Assembly: GCF_902459465.1 (NCBI RefSeq)
Contig: NC_047076.1
Coordinates: 7,448,146-7,512,145, forward strand
Origin: Asterias rubens
Taxonomy: Eukaryota > Echinodermata > Asteroidea > Forcipulatida > Asteriidae
Direction: 5' to 3'
Length of the DNA stretch: 64,000 nucleotides
Numbering within the stretch: position 1 is the stretch's first letter; each line of letters begins with the position of its first letter. The position numbers and the translations under genes were made by a program. The notes under the pieces are model-generated. The model ran no database searches, had not been told where the DNA came from, and saw nothing but the letters and a program-made list of their open reading frames with translations. Positions 43,001 to 53,872 of the stretch are shown piece by piece.

Positions 43001-45545
43001 TTTGTAAGCATAAAACCTAACTTGGTAACAATCAATGGAATGCTGTTGAAAGTATAAAACATTGTAAGAAACAGCTCCCTTTGGAGTATCATAGTTTTTG
43101 AGAAAGAGGTAATTTATCACCTTAATATTTTAAAAAGGAGAGAATAATTGTCTTTTACAATTACCAATATTTTCCAGTGCCTTTAAAGATTTTCCAATTG
43201 AAAAACCAAGTTGCCAAATGAAAACGGCCCAGGCCTATGGGTGCATATGACTCTTGTACACATATTTAACGGTTGAATTATGTTCAAACGTTCTGTTAAA
43301 GTGCATTTAAAAATTGTTGTCGTGAGTTGTCGTGAGGGGTCGTGAGTTGTCAGTATTTAGTGCGACCGGGTGTGTGTTTTTTTTTCTTTTTTACTTACTT
43401 CATCTCTGACTTTTATCCTGATTGATTCTGACGTTGAGCTGGTTCCCTTAGAGTGCTCACCATCATTGGTACCCAGCTTGTTATCGTGACCACCCTGCAA
43501 ATCAATACGATAGTTATACACAAAAGCAAGCAGAATAGAACTAATTTATAAACTAAACTGTCGTAAGTCATTAAAGGCACTGGACATGTTGGTGATTGTC
43601 AAAGAAAGAGACCATGATTTGGTGTATCCCATTCCCAACATGCATATTTTATTAAAATAACAAATCCGTGAAAGTTTGGACTCAATTGGTCATCGAAGTT
43701 GCAAGAGAGTATTGAAGAAGAAAAAAACACAAATTTGTGTGTGTGAAGTGTCTGCGTCCTGTCCAGTTATTATTATTGCTGAAGTGTTCCACATTATTGA
43801 CACATAGAGGCACGTTAACATAACTAGTTACAGACACCCCGGTTCACACCTCCCATAATGTGATAAGATTAAGAATAATTTGTAACAGTTGAAAACTTGA
43901 AAGTTGAACTGTGCTCAACTCCTGTCAGACATTCCCTGGTTGGGCAAACTGCCCTGCCCAGAGTCTGTTAGTGTTGTTACTGCTAGTGTTGTGATGATGT
44001 CTCAACAAGGACGTCATTCGTCAACATTTTCCTCACACTCTCGGGAGGAAGTTAAAACTGGGCTTTTACTATTTAGACTTGGGTACGAAGTGACCGACAA
44101 TTCAATCAGGTCAGTGTGCTGCGAATACACTGCCCAGCCAAGTTGTGCCCAGCCTGCACAGCACACCTCTTGCTTGGCCTTGCCTTTACCGTACCAATTA
44201 CACCATTAGTTGCGATAATCGTAACCCTCCATCCTCCCGACGGTCGGAGACCGGAGGGTTACGACACAAGACTGATATTATCGGTGTAACTAGCAGTTTT
44301 GACTAGTTTTTGCCAGACTCGTGATCAGATTCGTCCTTTTTTTCCACTTTCCAAAATCATGACAGACATTCTAAACACATGGAGTTGATCTTTATTGTTT
44401 GACAACGTCATCTGGAACCCTTAAAACAACATCATGAAAATATTTGGCAGAAAAAACGACAAAAACTTACCAAAAGACTGACCGAATATATCCATAATCC
44501 ATAGCGGGGCCAACTAGTGATTTTGAACGTCGCACTTGCTTGGCAACATCCAATCAGCGTGACCCAACCAGCACACGGTACTTACGAGCTGTATAGTTTG
44601 TGCACGCACGATGTTCATTACAGTACATGTACATGTACATGCCTGCATGCTGCGCACTTGGTGCGGGGGATCGGTGCTTACACACACAGGCGGTGAGTTT
44701 GCAAGCTGGAATGGCCGATACGCATACGACAGAGCCATGGCTCGTCCAGATGGTGTTTGGTTGGGTCACGCTGATTGGTTGTTGCCAAGCAAGTGCGACG
44801 TTCAAAATCACTAGTTGGCCCCGCTATGGATTATGGATATATTCGGTCAGTCTTTTGGTAAGTTTTTGTCGTTTTTTCTGCCAAATATTTTCATGATGTT
44901 GTTTTAAGGGTTCCAGATGACGTTGTCATACAATGAAGATCAACTCCATGTGTTTAGAATGTCTGTCATGATTTTGGAAAGTGGAAAAAAAGGACGAATC
45001 TGATCACGAGTCTGGCAAAAACTGGTCAAAACTGCTAGTTACACCGATAATATCAGTCTTGTGTCGTAACCCTCCGGTCTCCGACCGTCGGGAGGATGGA
45101 GGGTTACGATTATCGCAACTAGTATTACACCATATGTACGTGTTCGTTGTTTAATTTAGGCTAATTTAAAAAAAATTATTCTAAATCTAACTTGTTTACT
45201 TTTATTTACACTGTGACTGTTAGTTAGTGTTATTTTTAAGATAAATAAGATATTCGAAAAAGAGAACAACTTATTTTTTTTAAAAACAAGTCAAGAAATA
45301 TTATGAGATATGGGAAAGCAAACGCAGTTACTTTTTTTCACGAAACAGATGCAGTGGTTTCCGCACTGATGATGCAATGGCAAAAGAAACTGAAAATGCT
45401 TCCCTTTTTATCAACAATTGAGGGAGAAAATTCTTCGAATCTAAACATAAACAATCATAGTAAGCCTCGTTTATATATAGCATAAGAAAAATGTACAAGA
45501 ACATAATCACTGAAAAATAGAAAAGTACCGTACCTGTTCTGACAT
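39988..45545 (-). CDS. SUMO: SUMO family protein (complete, five exons, 110 aa)
   Basis: SUMO is a ubiquitin-like modifier that is processed at a C-terminal Gly-Gly and attached to lysines by the E1 SAE1/UBA2 and the E2 UBC9. Exons on the minus strand are 45545-45534, 43494-43399, 42854-42777, 42170-42099 and 40062-39988. All have GT/AG ends and are in phase 0. The N-terminal tail (MSEQ plus a Gly/Ser-rich stretch) is followed by the beta-grasp fold at about residues 28-102: IRIKVRDE, IFKVKLNTAMRKIKEKYC, TVRFLFDGETV, then DTTPKELEMEPDDIIEV. The end is TAQTGG with six more residues, YRPYHN. The MSEQ| intron position equals that after MSDQ in human SUMO1. It has features of both SUMO1 (TPKE) and SUMO2/3 (LEME) and looks diverged, so it may be a paralogue. 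Confidence 0.95.
40504..40688. repeat. TTCATACTTCCTGCGAATGCG TIR element, copy 1
   Basis: The inverted ends are TTCGTACTTCCTGCGAATGC and GCATTCACAGGATTTATGAA. Related copies are at 52201-52397 and 52634-52822. Confidence 0.8.
40849..41217 (-). repeat. GGACACTATTGG MITE, copy 5, in SUMO intron 4
   Basis: It is full length, starting TTAAAGGCAGTGGACACTAT and ending CCAATAGTGTCCACTAAAAG. Confidence 0.85.
41217..42065. repeat. TGTCCACAGATTTACA palindromic element carrying a nested MITE
   Basis: The ends are GGCTTTGGGTACTTTGAGTA and ATGTAAATCTGTGGACATTG. The copy at 41658-42043 is inserted in its right half. A 32-bp tandem duplication sits at 41501-41564. Confidence 0.8.
41658..42043 (-). mobile_element. 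GGACACTATTGG MITE, copy 6, nested insertion
   Basis: It is full length and splits the right arm of the surrounding element between GTGCAAGTTTA and TTTAATGTAAATC, showing it inserted later. Confidence 0.85.
42099..42170 (-). CDS. SUMO: SUMO coding exon 4
   Basis: The exon has 24 codons, acceptor TTGACAG and donor GTAAGT. It encodes TVRFLFDGETVNDDTTPKE, matching human LRFLFEGQRIADNHTPKE. Confidence 0.95.
42454..42625. repeat. GCCTGATACTTCACG repeat, SUMO intron 3 copy
   Basis: Colinear with 17532-17704 over about 170 bp. Confidence 0.75.
42777..42854 (-). CDS. SUMO: SUMO coding exon 3
   Basis: The exon has 26 codons, acceptor TTTTAG and donor GTGAGT. It encodes MEVIFKVKLNTAMRKIKEKY, then CEKS, matching human IHFKVKMTTHLKKLKESYC. 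Confidence 0.94.
42958..43188. repeat. Short GGACACTATTGG-type element
   Basis: It runs from CACTGGGCACTTATATTGGT to ATTACCAATATTTTCCAGTG. It is an internally shortened relative in SUMO intron 2. Confidence 0.65.
43399..43494 (-). CDS. SUMO: SUMO coding exon 2
   Basis: The exon has 32 codons, acceptor TTTGCAG and donor GTAAGT. It encodes a flexible tail (GGHDNKLGTNDGEH and following Ser/Thr) and the first beta strand ESIRIKVRDE. No clear chain-forming psi-K-x-E site is seen in the tail. Confidence 0.92.
43573..43740 (+). repeat. Truncated GGACACTATTGG-type element
   Basis: It has TTAAAGGCACTGGACATGTT and the family interior up to GAAGAAAAAAACAC. The right end is missing. Confidence 0.65.
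44207..45121. repeat. 915-bp inverted repeat in SUMO intron 1
   Basis: Arms 44207-44571 and 44758-45121 are near-identical reverse complements around a 186-bp unique centre. Each arm starts TAGTTGCGATAATCGTAACC and ends ATCAGCGTGACCCAACCA at the centre. Open frames within are mirror images of each other. Confidence 0.95.
45534..45545 (-). CDS. SUMO: SUMO coding exon 1
   Basis: The exon has four codons, MSEQ, ending CAG|GTACGG. The tiny first coding exon matches vertebrate SUMO1 (MSDQ). The 5' UTR continues upstream to an undetermined start in about 45546-45900. Confidence 0.85.
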
Positions 45546-47817
45546 TTTGTTTGACTTGTGTAGTTGTTTTTCTGTGCTACATGTGGATTGTACACAAAAC
45601 ATGCAACGAGCTCAGTCAATCTCACACATATCGCACACACAGTACACACACAGAGCAGTTTCCGAAACAAAATGATGCGCTTTTAACTGGTTCCCGACCG
45701 CTTCACGCACGAAGGTCAAAAGGATACAAACCACTCATTCTCAGAAACGCGGGAACCTCTGTGAACGGTTATTCGTTTCCTACGATCACTTCGGGTCCCC
45801 CACATGTGGTAGGAACTAAATAATAATTGCTTGGGTTCTTTGTCTGCGACACAGGAAAACAAACAGAGGATATAGAGGGGGCTATGCAACAGCAGCAGGC
45901 CGCGGCAAGTCAAACGAACATTGTTGTGTCCAAGTTGTTGATGCTTTTGTATTACAAATTAACACAAATATAACAAATTAAGAATTTCATTTTTTTTTTT
46001 TGCGACAATGCTTTTTTCTAGTTGTTGTAATTACTGGAAGAATATTGATGTCCTTTTTTTTTTTGCTCATCACTCTTTGGTGTCTAACCATCTAACCAAG
46101 CATCCCAGAGGATAAGAGATTGCCTCTGCTCTTGGCCTCTTCGGCCCTTGCCCATGCAGCGCAACTTGTATCGCCCTCCAAAACTATCCGTTTGCAATGA
46201 CAACACACAATCTCAAAAATGCATCCGGGAACATCTTTCTTTTCACAACCTCTCCACACTTATATTTTTATTTAAAAAAAATATTGTATTCGAATTCCCC
46301 TTTGGATTGAGGTGCTCCCCCCCCCCCCCTTGGTTTCCATTAAACATGGAAAAGTGTATTTTCTCTCTCCACCAGCCCAAAATGACCACACTGCTGTCCT
46401 CGGCCCGGTGATACAAGCAGCAATCCACATAATTTGTATACAGTTAAAGGCAGAGGACAGTCCGACACTTTGGTAATTACTCAAAATAATTATTAGCATA
46501 AAACCTTACTTGGTGAAGAGTAATGTGGAGAGGTTGATAGTATCATGAGTAAGGAAAAACATTGTGAGAAACGGCTCCCTCTGAAGTGACATAGTTTTTG
46601 AGAAAGAAGTAATTTTCCACGAATTTGATTTCGAGACCTCAGATTTAGAACTTGAGGTCTCGAAATCACCATGATCACACTCTGATGATGAGCTAAAGTG
46701 GGCAACCCCAACCCGAACTATAGTCCCAAACGCTGTCAAGTTTAAAGCAGTAACTGAATAAATATAAGCTGTTCTGCCATTTAAAAAAATATGGGACGAA
46801 AGTGAAAAACGACGCAAAATTCGGACTAATAGCACGCACTACAAGACATTATGGAGACACCCGGGTGTAGACTCTGGTACCAACACTGCATACGCTTTGG
46901 CAAGAAGTTCAATATCCCGTATGCTTAATAACCATGTTTTAATCGTTAGTTCATTGAGAATAAATAAACTGACAGGTAAACCAAAAACAATAAGTGTAGG
47001 CCAACTGAATATTTTTCTTCGAAAGAAACAACACAAAGTTGTCTTCACCCCAATCAATAGGCCACTTGAAGTAGTAACAATTACACTCAATCAAGAAACT
47101 TCTAAAATAACGCAACAGCAAATTTTACGAAATCCAGAGCTTTTGATGGGGCCGTCCTGAGTCTGCTGCTGCCGCCCCACTTTTCATAATTCCAATCGAG
47201 CCTGAAGTCCTTTCTTCATCATCGCGAGCGGCGGCTCAGAAGTTTTACAAGATTGATCGTAAATCTATAGGGCGCCAACATCGGTGATGAACATTACCAT
47301 TCTATAATATAAAAAGTGGGATGCCTTCGCTATAATAATTATTTGTTTTTTGTGTAGGTGACCCCCCCCCCCCCCCCCCTCCCCCACCCCCTCAATTAAA
47401 CTGTAATTGTTTGGATGATACTCTAAATAACATAATCTTACTTGTATTAGAATTATTTTAATTTTAATGGCATTATTGTTGAGAAAATAATCCAGAAAAT
47501 CACCAACTACAAGTTCCCCTCGGTAATTTCCGGTGCGCGGCGTCCGCTGCTCATCTGCACTTAGTCTGGCTCTCAGAAACAAGCTGTGTGTATTTTGAAT
47601 CTTTTGGGTTCAAGGAACCCGACTTAAATTTATGGGCAAAACCCAGCCCGTTTAATTCCTGCGTTTGACAGTGTGTGAGTAAGAAGTCGTTATCTCCTCT
47701 ACAAATAAAACTGTGTTTTTCTTCATTTCCTAAACAACCAGCGGCAATTCGTCCACACAACTTTGACAGTGTTTTCCCCACTTATTTTCTCGTGGGGCCA
47801 GGCCCTGAAATCTTAAA
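45546..47817. other. SUMO-PIP4K2 divergent intergenic region
   Basis: The 2.3 kb between the two start codons must hold both promoters. It includes a truncated MITE (46444-46668) and a C run at 47366-47381. No conserved exon was found in its open frames. Confidence 0.5.
46444..46668 (-). repeat. GGACACTATTGG MITE, copy 7, truncated
   Basis: It starts GTTAAAGGCAGAGGACA and stops after the central inverted motif GAGGTCTCGAAATCA. The second arm is missing. Confidence 0.8.
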
Positions 47818-47940
47818 ATGGCTGCTTTGGTGCCAAAGTCGAAGAGAAAAAAGCACCTGAAACATGTCCCGCAGAAAGTGAAGCTTTTCAGGGCTAGCGA
47901 GCCGTTGCTGAGTGTGCTAATGTGGGGTATCAACAGTACG
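47818..47940 (+). CDS. PIP4K2: PIP4K2 coding exon 1
   Basis: The exon has 41 codons from ATG to ACG|GTAAGT. The ATG is preceded by AAA (A at -3). It holds a lysine-rich leader and the conserved [18 protein letters not shown]. Confidence 0.94.
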
Positions 47941-50900
47941 GTAAGTAGGACAAAATTACCAACACTCAACAGATAGGTGCTTGTTGTTTATGTGGTCTCT
48001 TTTGCTGGTTGTAAATAATTGACTTTTTGTCTTTGGTAATTTCAATGAAGTAAGTAATTTTACGCATGATTTGGACCGGGTGTTTACCAAAATATCTTGT
48101 TTACAAAACATGGATGGCAAGTTACACTACAAAACATGGAGGTAGAAATGCAAATGACAGTGAAATTGAGTAATTATAATGAGTAATGACAATGTCCGTG
48201 TGTTTGTTTGTTTGTTTGTTTGTTTGTTTGTTTGTTTGTTTGTTTGAATGATCTTCCCATCATGGGAACTCGGCAAACTCCCACAAGGGATATCAACACC
48301 AAGCTGACAACAGCCAATCTCTCTCTTACAAACATTGGTTTAATAATAACATCTATTATTATGAATTACATAAATCAAAAAAATGTGATTCATTTTAATC
48401 ATTAACTAGACAACAATATTTATTCTAGTCATTGTGAAATCAGCAGTTAGCTGGGGGATTTGAACCCACAACTATAATAATAATGATATAATAATTTGGG
48501 GGGCTAATCATCCATACTCGCAGCTAAGAGCTGAATTGCGAAGGATGCGGCTACAACGTGTTCGAGAAGCAGGCATGCAAGGGCGCATTCAGCTGCCAGC
48601 CGCATCAACCCATTATGACCACGGAGCACAGCCAAGATCAAAAGTGTTTGATTTTTTTCCTGAGGGAGGAAAACCGGATAGTCTGGAAAACCCTTGTGGC
48701 ACAGCAGAGAACCAACGCACAACTCAACTCACTTATGGCCCTGGCCGGGAATCGAACCGGGGTCACCTTGGTGAGAGGCGAGCGCTTTACGCACAAGCCA
48801 ACCGTGCCACCCAAACCTTGTGATTGCCAGTCGGCTGCAGTCTAACCACTTGACCACGGTGACTGTTCATGTAAATTGTAAACTGAAATAAATAAGTTGG
48901 CCCCTGAATGGGCCTAAATAAATGTATGGATGTACTACAGTACTATAGTACTAACTTCTGCTTTTCATGTTAAAAATAAAAATAATAATATTATGGGAGT
49001 AAATCATTAATGGCCGACCGTGTTAGTCGCTTAGGTAAAAGGAAAACCGTGCAATTTCAAAGCATGTTTGTGTGGATCATGTATTCTACTTTAACATCTT
49101 TCTACCCTATGCATTTTATAAAATCGGTTACAAAAGCTTTTCAAAGACCAACTTGACCGATCCAAGGCAACGTGTTCCTTTAAAGACAATGGACACTATT
49201 GGAAATTGTCAAAGGCCAGTCTTCTCACTTGGTGTATCTCAACATATGCATTAAATAACAAACCTGTGAAAATTTGAGCTCAATTGGTCATCAAAGTTGG
49301 GAGATAATAATGAAAGAAGAAAACACCCTTGTCACACGAATTTGTCAGCGGTTAGATGGTTGATTTCGAGACCTCAAGTTCTAAATCTGAGGTCTCAAAA
49401 TCAAATTTGTGGAAAATTACTTCTTTCTCGAAAACTACTTCACTTCAGAGGGAGCTGTTTCTCACAAGTAATACTTGTCACCAAGAAAGGTTTTATGCTA
49501 ATAATTATTTTGAGTAATTACCAATAGTGTACACTGCCTTTAAAAACAAAGTACAGGATTAGTAAAATACAAATTTCAACACATCCACAATGAAGACTTA
49601 AACCGCAGACAGTTCCAGTTATTTTCGTCGCTTCACAATAACAAAAAGCCCTGCACCTACATAGTAAGAGATTACATAACACATACATGTACAAGCCCAG
49701 TCAAAAATAGACTATGCAAAAAATAGTTAATGGCCGACCCTGATGTTTTGAGATCCTAGCACTAGTAGACTGACTGTGCTAGGGTTAAAACATCAGGACA
49801 TACCTTAGGTCTTTTTGGTTGGTTTTAAAAGCAGTTTGCAGCGTGTAAAATAAACCATTTTGGTTTCTTTGATGTGTTGGGGAAGTGAATTTTCTTCCAA
49901 TCAATGATGTATATCCTGTAAAACAGATCTGTATCCTGAGCACCAACACAGCACTAATGATTTCCTTGTACCTCGCTCTAACGTTTGTTTTGTTACATGC
50001 ATGTAATTATTTCTAGCCTGCCACTGCATTTGTCTGGCGTTTTGTGAATAAATCTCTCATGATTTTTTCCCTCTCTCATTGACCTAGGCTGGATTTCACA
50101 AAAAGTAAAGACTAATCTTACGTTTTTAATATCTCTTAGAACTAGTCCTAATTAGGACTAGTTCTATTTCTTTTTGGAATCGACCCCTGATCTTGTTAGA
50201 TTTTTGGAAATCTTAAAAAGTCTGTTTGGAAATTTGTGAAGGGGCACTAAGGCCAAGACCAGGGGCAACATAGGCCATGGCCTCTGTGTAATAGTTCTAG
50301 GCCTGTCATAGAGCAGTGTGCTGCACTCTACACAATTATGCAAAATGAATCAATCCAAATGACTACCAAAAAAAGCACATCATGGTTATGTTGTGGAACA
50401 TTCCCAGTTGTGATTGTTTAGGTGACTGCTAGCACAAGCACTATGCCTTAAATTGATGACCATCAAGAAGCTTTCCCAAATCCTCCATATAATCAAATCG
50501 ATTAGAATCTTCAACAATCAACCTATTACATGTAGTGTGATGGATCCCCACTGTGTCAGTCGTACAACTGGTTGAGTGGAAATATATGTATGGATCTCGC
50601 TTCAACCCTCCAAAATCAACCAGAAGCCATTATACACTTTCGGTACATAATTTTTATTTTTTTATATTTTATTTTTACATATTTACAAATAATTTACAGG
50701 GTGACAGAAGGTAATGGTGAAAGACTTCTTTTGAAATTATATTCCATGAAATGCTTTACTTTTTGAGAAAACATTAAAACAATATAAATTCTCGATAGCA
50801 AGAATTACGGATTTATTTTAAACACATGTCATGACACGGCGAAACGTGCAGAAACAAGAGTGGGTTTTCCCATTATTTTCTCCCGACTCCGATGACCGAT

Positions 50901-51767
50901 TTAGCCTACATTTTCACAGGTTTGTTATTTTATATATAAGTTGTGATACACGAAGTGTGGGACTTGGACAATACTGTTTACCGAAAGTGTATAATGGTTT
51001 AAAGGAACACGTTGCCTTAGATCGGTCGAGTTGGTCTTTGAAAAGCGTTTGTTATAAAATGTATATAGGTAGAAAGATGCTGTAAAAGTAGAATACAATG
51101 ATCCACACAAACATGCCTCGAAATTGTACGGTTTTCCTTTTACCTCGTCGACTAACACAGTCGGCCATTTATGGGAGTCAAATTTTGGACTCCCATAAAT
51201 GGCCAACCGTGTTAGTTCGCACAGTAAAAGGAAAACCACGCAATTTCGAGGCAAACTTGTGTGGATCATTGTATTCTACTTTTAAAACATCTTTCCAACC
51301 ATGCATTTTATAACAAATGGTTATTAACGCTTTTTTATAGACCAACTCGTCCGATCCAAGGTAACGTGTTCCTTTAAAGCTGAGCTATACTGTACATGTT
51401 GTGTGGTGTGAATAATGCTGCCTCAACCCGCCAAATTCAACCAGTGCACCCAGTAGGACCTACGGTATAAACCTACCTCATTTTCCCACAAATCACCTAA
51501 ATTCTCCAGTTCATTTTCGGAGGGAGGACTGTTGAAGTTTACGGTCTAAAGGGCGGAGCTTAATGGATTGGCTTCAGGACACATTTTCTTATTTTGCATC
51601 CTGCCTAAAAAATTTGAGAAAATGCAAAGTGGTAAATTTAAAATATTTTGTGATTTTATTTCTTTGCAGAGTAATGAATTAAGCCATGTGACCATCCCAG
51701 TCATGCTGCTACCGGATGACTTCAAAGCCTACAGCAAGATGAAAGTAGACAATCACCTGTATAACAA
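47818..51767 (+). CDS. PIP4K2: Phosphatidylinositol 5-phosphate 4-kinase type II, N-terminal part (gene runs off right edge)
   Basis: Type II PIP kinases phosphorylate PI5P to PI(4,5)P2. Two coding exons are present: 47818-47940 and 51670-51767. The product starts with a short basic leader ([19 protein letters not shown]), then [20 protein letters not shown], and exon 2 gives [20 protein letters not shown] followed by KVDNHLYN. Human PIP4K2A reads [20 protein letters not shown] and NELSHVQIPVMLMPDDFKAY at the same places. The junctions are GTAAGT donors and a TTTGCAG acceptor. The next exon (expected to start ENMPSHFKF) was not found up to 64000, so the kinase core and activation loop are outside, and intron 2 exceeds 12 kb. 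Which vertebrate paralogue it corresponds to cannot be told; invertebrates usually have one gene. Confidence 0.95.
48200..48246 (+). repeat. (TTTG)n microsatellite
   Basis: About eleven TTTG units. Confidence 0.95.
48510..48830 (-). repeat. tRNA-derived SINE, family S4
   Basis: The minus strand has GGTTGGCTTGTGCGTAAAGC (A box), CCCCGGTTCGATTCCCGGCC (B box) and a body with AAACACTTTTGATCTTGGC. The two 95-aa frames are repeat sequence. It is better preserved than the copy at 32615-32820. Confidence 0.8.
48991..49183. repeat. Half copy of the TTAAAGGAACACGTTGCC MITE
   Basis: It begins at the central TTATGGGAGT and ends GGCAACGTGTTCCTTTAA, directly abutting the next MITE and sharing its TTAA. 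Confidence 0.8.
49180..49543 (+). repeat. GGACACTATTGG MITE, copy 8
   Basis: Full length, from TTTAAAGACAATGGACACTA to AGTGTACACTGCCTTTAA. Confidence 0.85.
50090..50190. repeat. AGTTAGGAC-type TIR element, short copy
   Basis: It runs GGCTGGATTTCACAAAAAG to TTTTTGGAATCGACCCC, with central AGTCCTAATTAGGACTAG. Confidence 0.6.
50640..50998 (-). repeat. CGAGAATTGAT-family repeat, inverted copy
   Basis: It contains TTCTCGATAGCAAGAATTAC and CATGTCATGACACGGCG, the reverse of 23620-23925, and ends in a palindromic relative with TTTCGGTA/TACCGAAAG. Confidence 0.7.
50999..51376. repeat. TTAAAGGAACACGTTGCC MITE, full copy
   Basis: Palindromic around 51180-51200 (ACTCCCATAAATGGCC repeated in opposite directions). 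It lies in PIP4K2 intron 1, about 290 bp upstream of exon 2. Confidence 0.85.
51670..51767 (+). CDS. PIP4K2: PIP4K2 coding exon 2
   Basis: The exon is 98 bases, with acceptor TTCTTTGCAG and donor GTAAGT. It encodes [20 protein letters not shown], then [12 protein letters not shown] and a split lysine codon. It is very close to the human family. Confidence 0.96.
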
Positions 51768-52200
51768 GTAAGTAATCCCGGGGTCTGCCCCTTTAACTTT
51801 CCCAGTGACTACCCAGTGGGACCTAGTGCGGAGCCCCAGTGGGTGTGTCCAGGGGTGTGTTTTGGCAGTCCTAACCAACAACTGTTTCGTTCATTGGCCA
51901 GTTATTATATTAAATGGCCATTTCAAACGAAACAGTACCAAAACGCACCCCTTTAATTAAAGGGGGATGAGTTCCATACACTGAACTAGCCATCTGGACC
52001 ACTTTTTAACTGGTCCTTGGGCGATTTAACTAGCATGTGGCCAGCAGACCACTGTTAGAGAGGAAGGGATATGACCAATTTGATTTTGTGATGTACTCAT
52101 TTCCCAATAGACAGAGTGTACATCATGTGATATGGGGAATAATTACCAGTCACTAATCTCACGTTCAAACGGTGCAAATTGCCATTGTTTTTGATACTCT

Positions 52201-52397
52201 TAAGCCCGGTTCATACTTCCTGCGAATGCGAATGCGAATGCGAATGCGAAGCGAATCTTGACGTCACACATTCGCAGCGAACAATTCGCAGCAGTTGAGC
52301 TCTGCTCTACTCCCTTGCGAATAATCGCTGCGAAAGGAGAGTGTGATGTCAAATTCACTTCGCATTCGCATTCACAGGAAGTATGAACCGGGCTTTA
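52201..52397. repeat. TTCATACTTCCTGCGAATGCG TIR element, copy 2
   Basis: The ends are AAGCCCGGTTCATACTTCC and GGAAGTATGAACCGGGCTT. GCGAAT is repeated in tandem inside each end. Confidence 0.85.
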
Positions 52398-52633
52398 CAG
52401 TTGTAATGTTTGTCAATGATTATCCAAAATATCTTATAGCATCATTCTGAGAAAAAAATGGGTCTCAACTGACTTTTTTAGAGCAAAAATTGAAACATGA
52501 CATCATTGGATTCCAACAACTAAATGGATCAAAAGGTCAAATTCAAGGTTGTTTTGATTAAATATTGGTGTGTTTGATGTTTTAAAATTTTGCAATGGAA
52601 GGGTATTAATATTAATGCGATTTACACTATTAC

Positions 52634-52822
52634 AGCCTGGTTCATGCTTCTTGCAAACGCGATACGAATGTTGGCGTCACATATTCGCAACAAATAATTC
52701 GCAGCAGTTCAGTTGTGCTCAAATCTCTTGCGAATATCGCTGCGAATATCGAGTTGTGACGTCAAATTCACGTCAAATTTGCGTTGCATTCACATTCGCA
52801 TGAAGTATGAACTGGGCTTTAG
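52634..52822. repeat. TTCATACTTCCTGCGAATGCG TIR element, copy 3
   Basis: The ends are GCCTGGTTCATGCTTCTTGC and GCATGAAGTATGAACTGGGC. Confidence 0.8.
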
Positions 52823-53721
52823 GGTGCAGATCCTGTTGTCTTCACTCAAATGAGAACTTTACCTAGATTGGAAAAAGAGTATCACAAAATTTAATTTGTA
52901 ATTTCCCCTCCTCTAAGGGAGAACAATGACCCCCCTTCCCCTTGTAACACAGACCCAAAAAGACTACACTACACTGTACTAAACAAAAGCAACAATCTAT
53001 GAAAATGTAACCCCTGGTAAAAGACCCTCCTCTTTTTAATTCCTTTTTCTTACTAAATCAAAACAGTGTTTAGTGATTTTTTATTATGTTTATAAATAAA
53101 TGAGTATTTGGAATGTGTGTGCTTGTTCAATATATGTAGGCATTATTTATCACAACCAAACCTGGACAGACAACTTAAATTATGATCTCAGAAAAATTTT
53201 CTCGGAATATCTGGTCTAGACAGCCACACCAGAATTGTTTAATTTGGATGTGTTTGTAATCTAGTCTGTTTGCCATGTAGCATGATTTCATTACCGCCCC
53301 AAAAAATGTATCACTTACATAGATACATGCATCTGTTGCTCATCCACAAAACCACGATTATATGAATTGTATTTCAGGTGTTAACCCAGTTTTGTCAATC
53401 ATGAACCAAGGAAAGAAGCATAAATTGTAGAGAGGTTTTAAATGAAAAAAACTTGAGTTTTGGGGTACCCACAGACCTGTTATTTCATCTTTGAAAGGGC
53501 AAGGCCATTTTTACTTTGCTGGGCACTTCCATTGGAAAATCTTAAAAGTCCATGGGAACATATTGAAGGGGCACAAAAAGCCAAGACCAGGGCAATGGAG
53601 ACCGTGGCCTCAGTGTGATTCCAGTGTAAAACCCACAAGACTGTTGGGCTTGTATTTTATATTCATAAATACCTAAGACAGTTTATCCATTCTGAGTGGT
53701 CGAGAGGGCATCACGAGGTGT

Positions 53722-53872
53722 TGTTTGAACGGATGATATAACACCAGTAAAAAGTGTTGAAACATGGGCGTGACACGCGCGCTTGCACCTGTTCTTATAA
53801 GACAGTTTCTTCATTCTTATTGGTCGAGAGCAACGGCTGAAACAGTTGTACAACATCACGCGATACGCGCGA
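53722..53872. repeat. GGGCGTGACACGCG repeat, second copy
   Basis: Colinear with 18236-18400. Confidence 0.7.

Noticed and set aside
48740-48830. Possible functional tRNA on the minus strand
   Set aside because: Good boxes, but followed by a SINE body shared with 32615-32820 and lacking a polymerase III stop at the tRNA 3' end.
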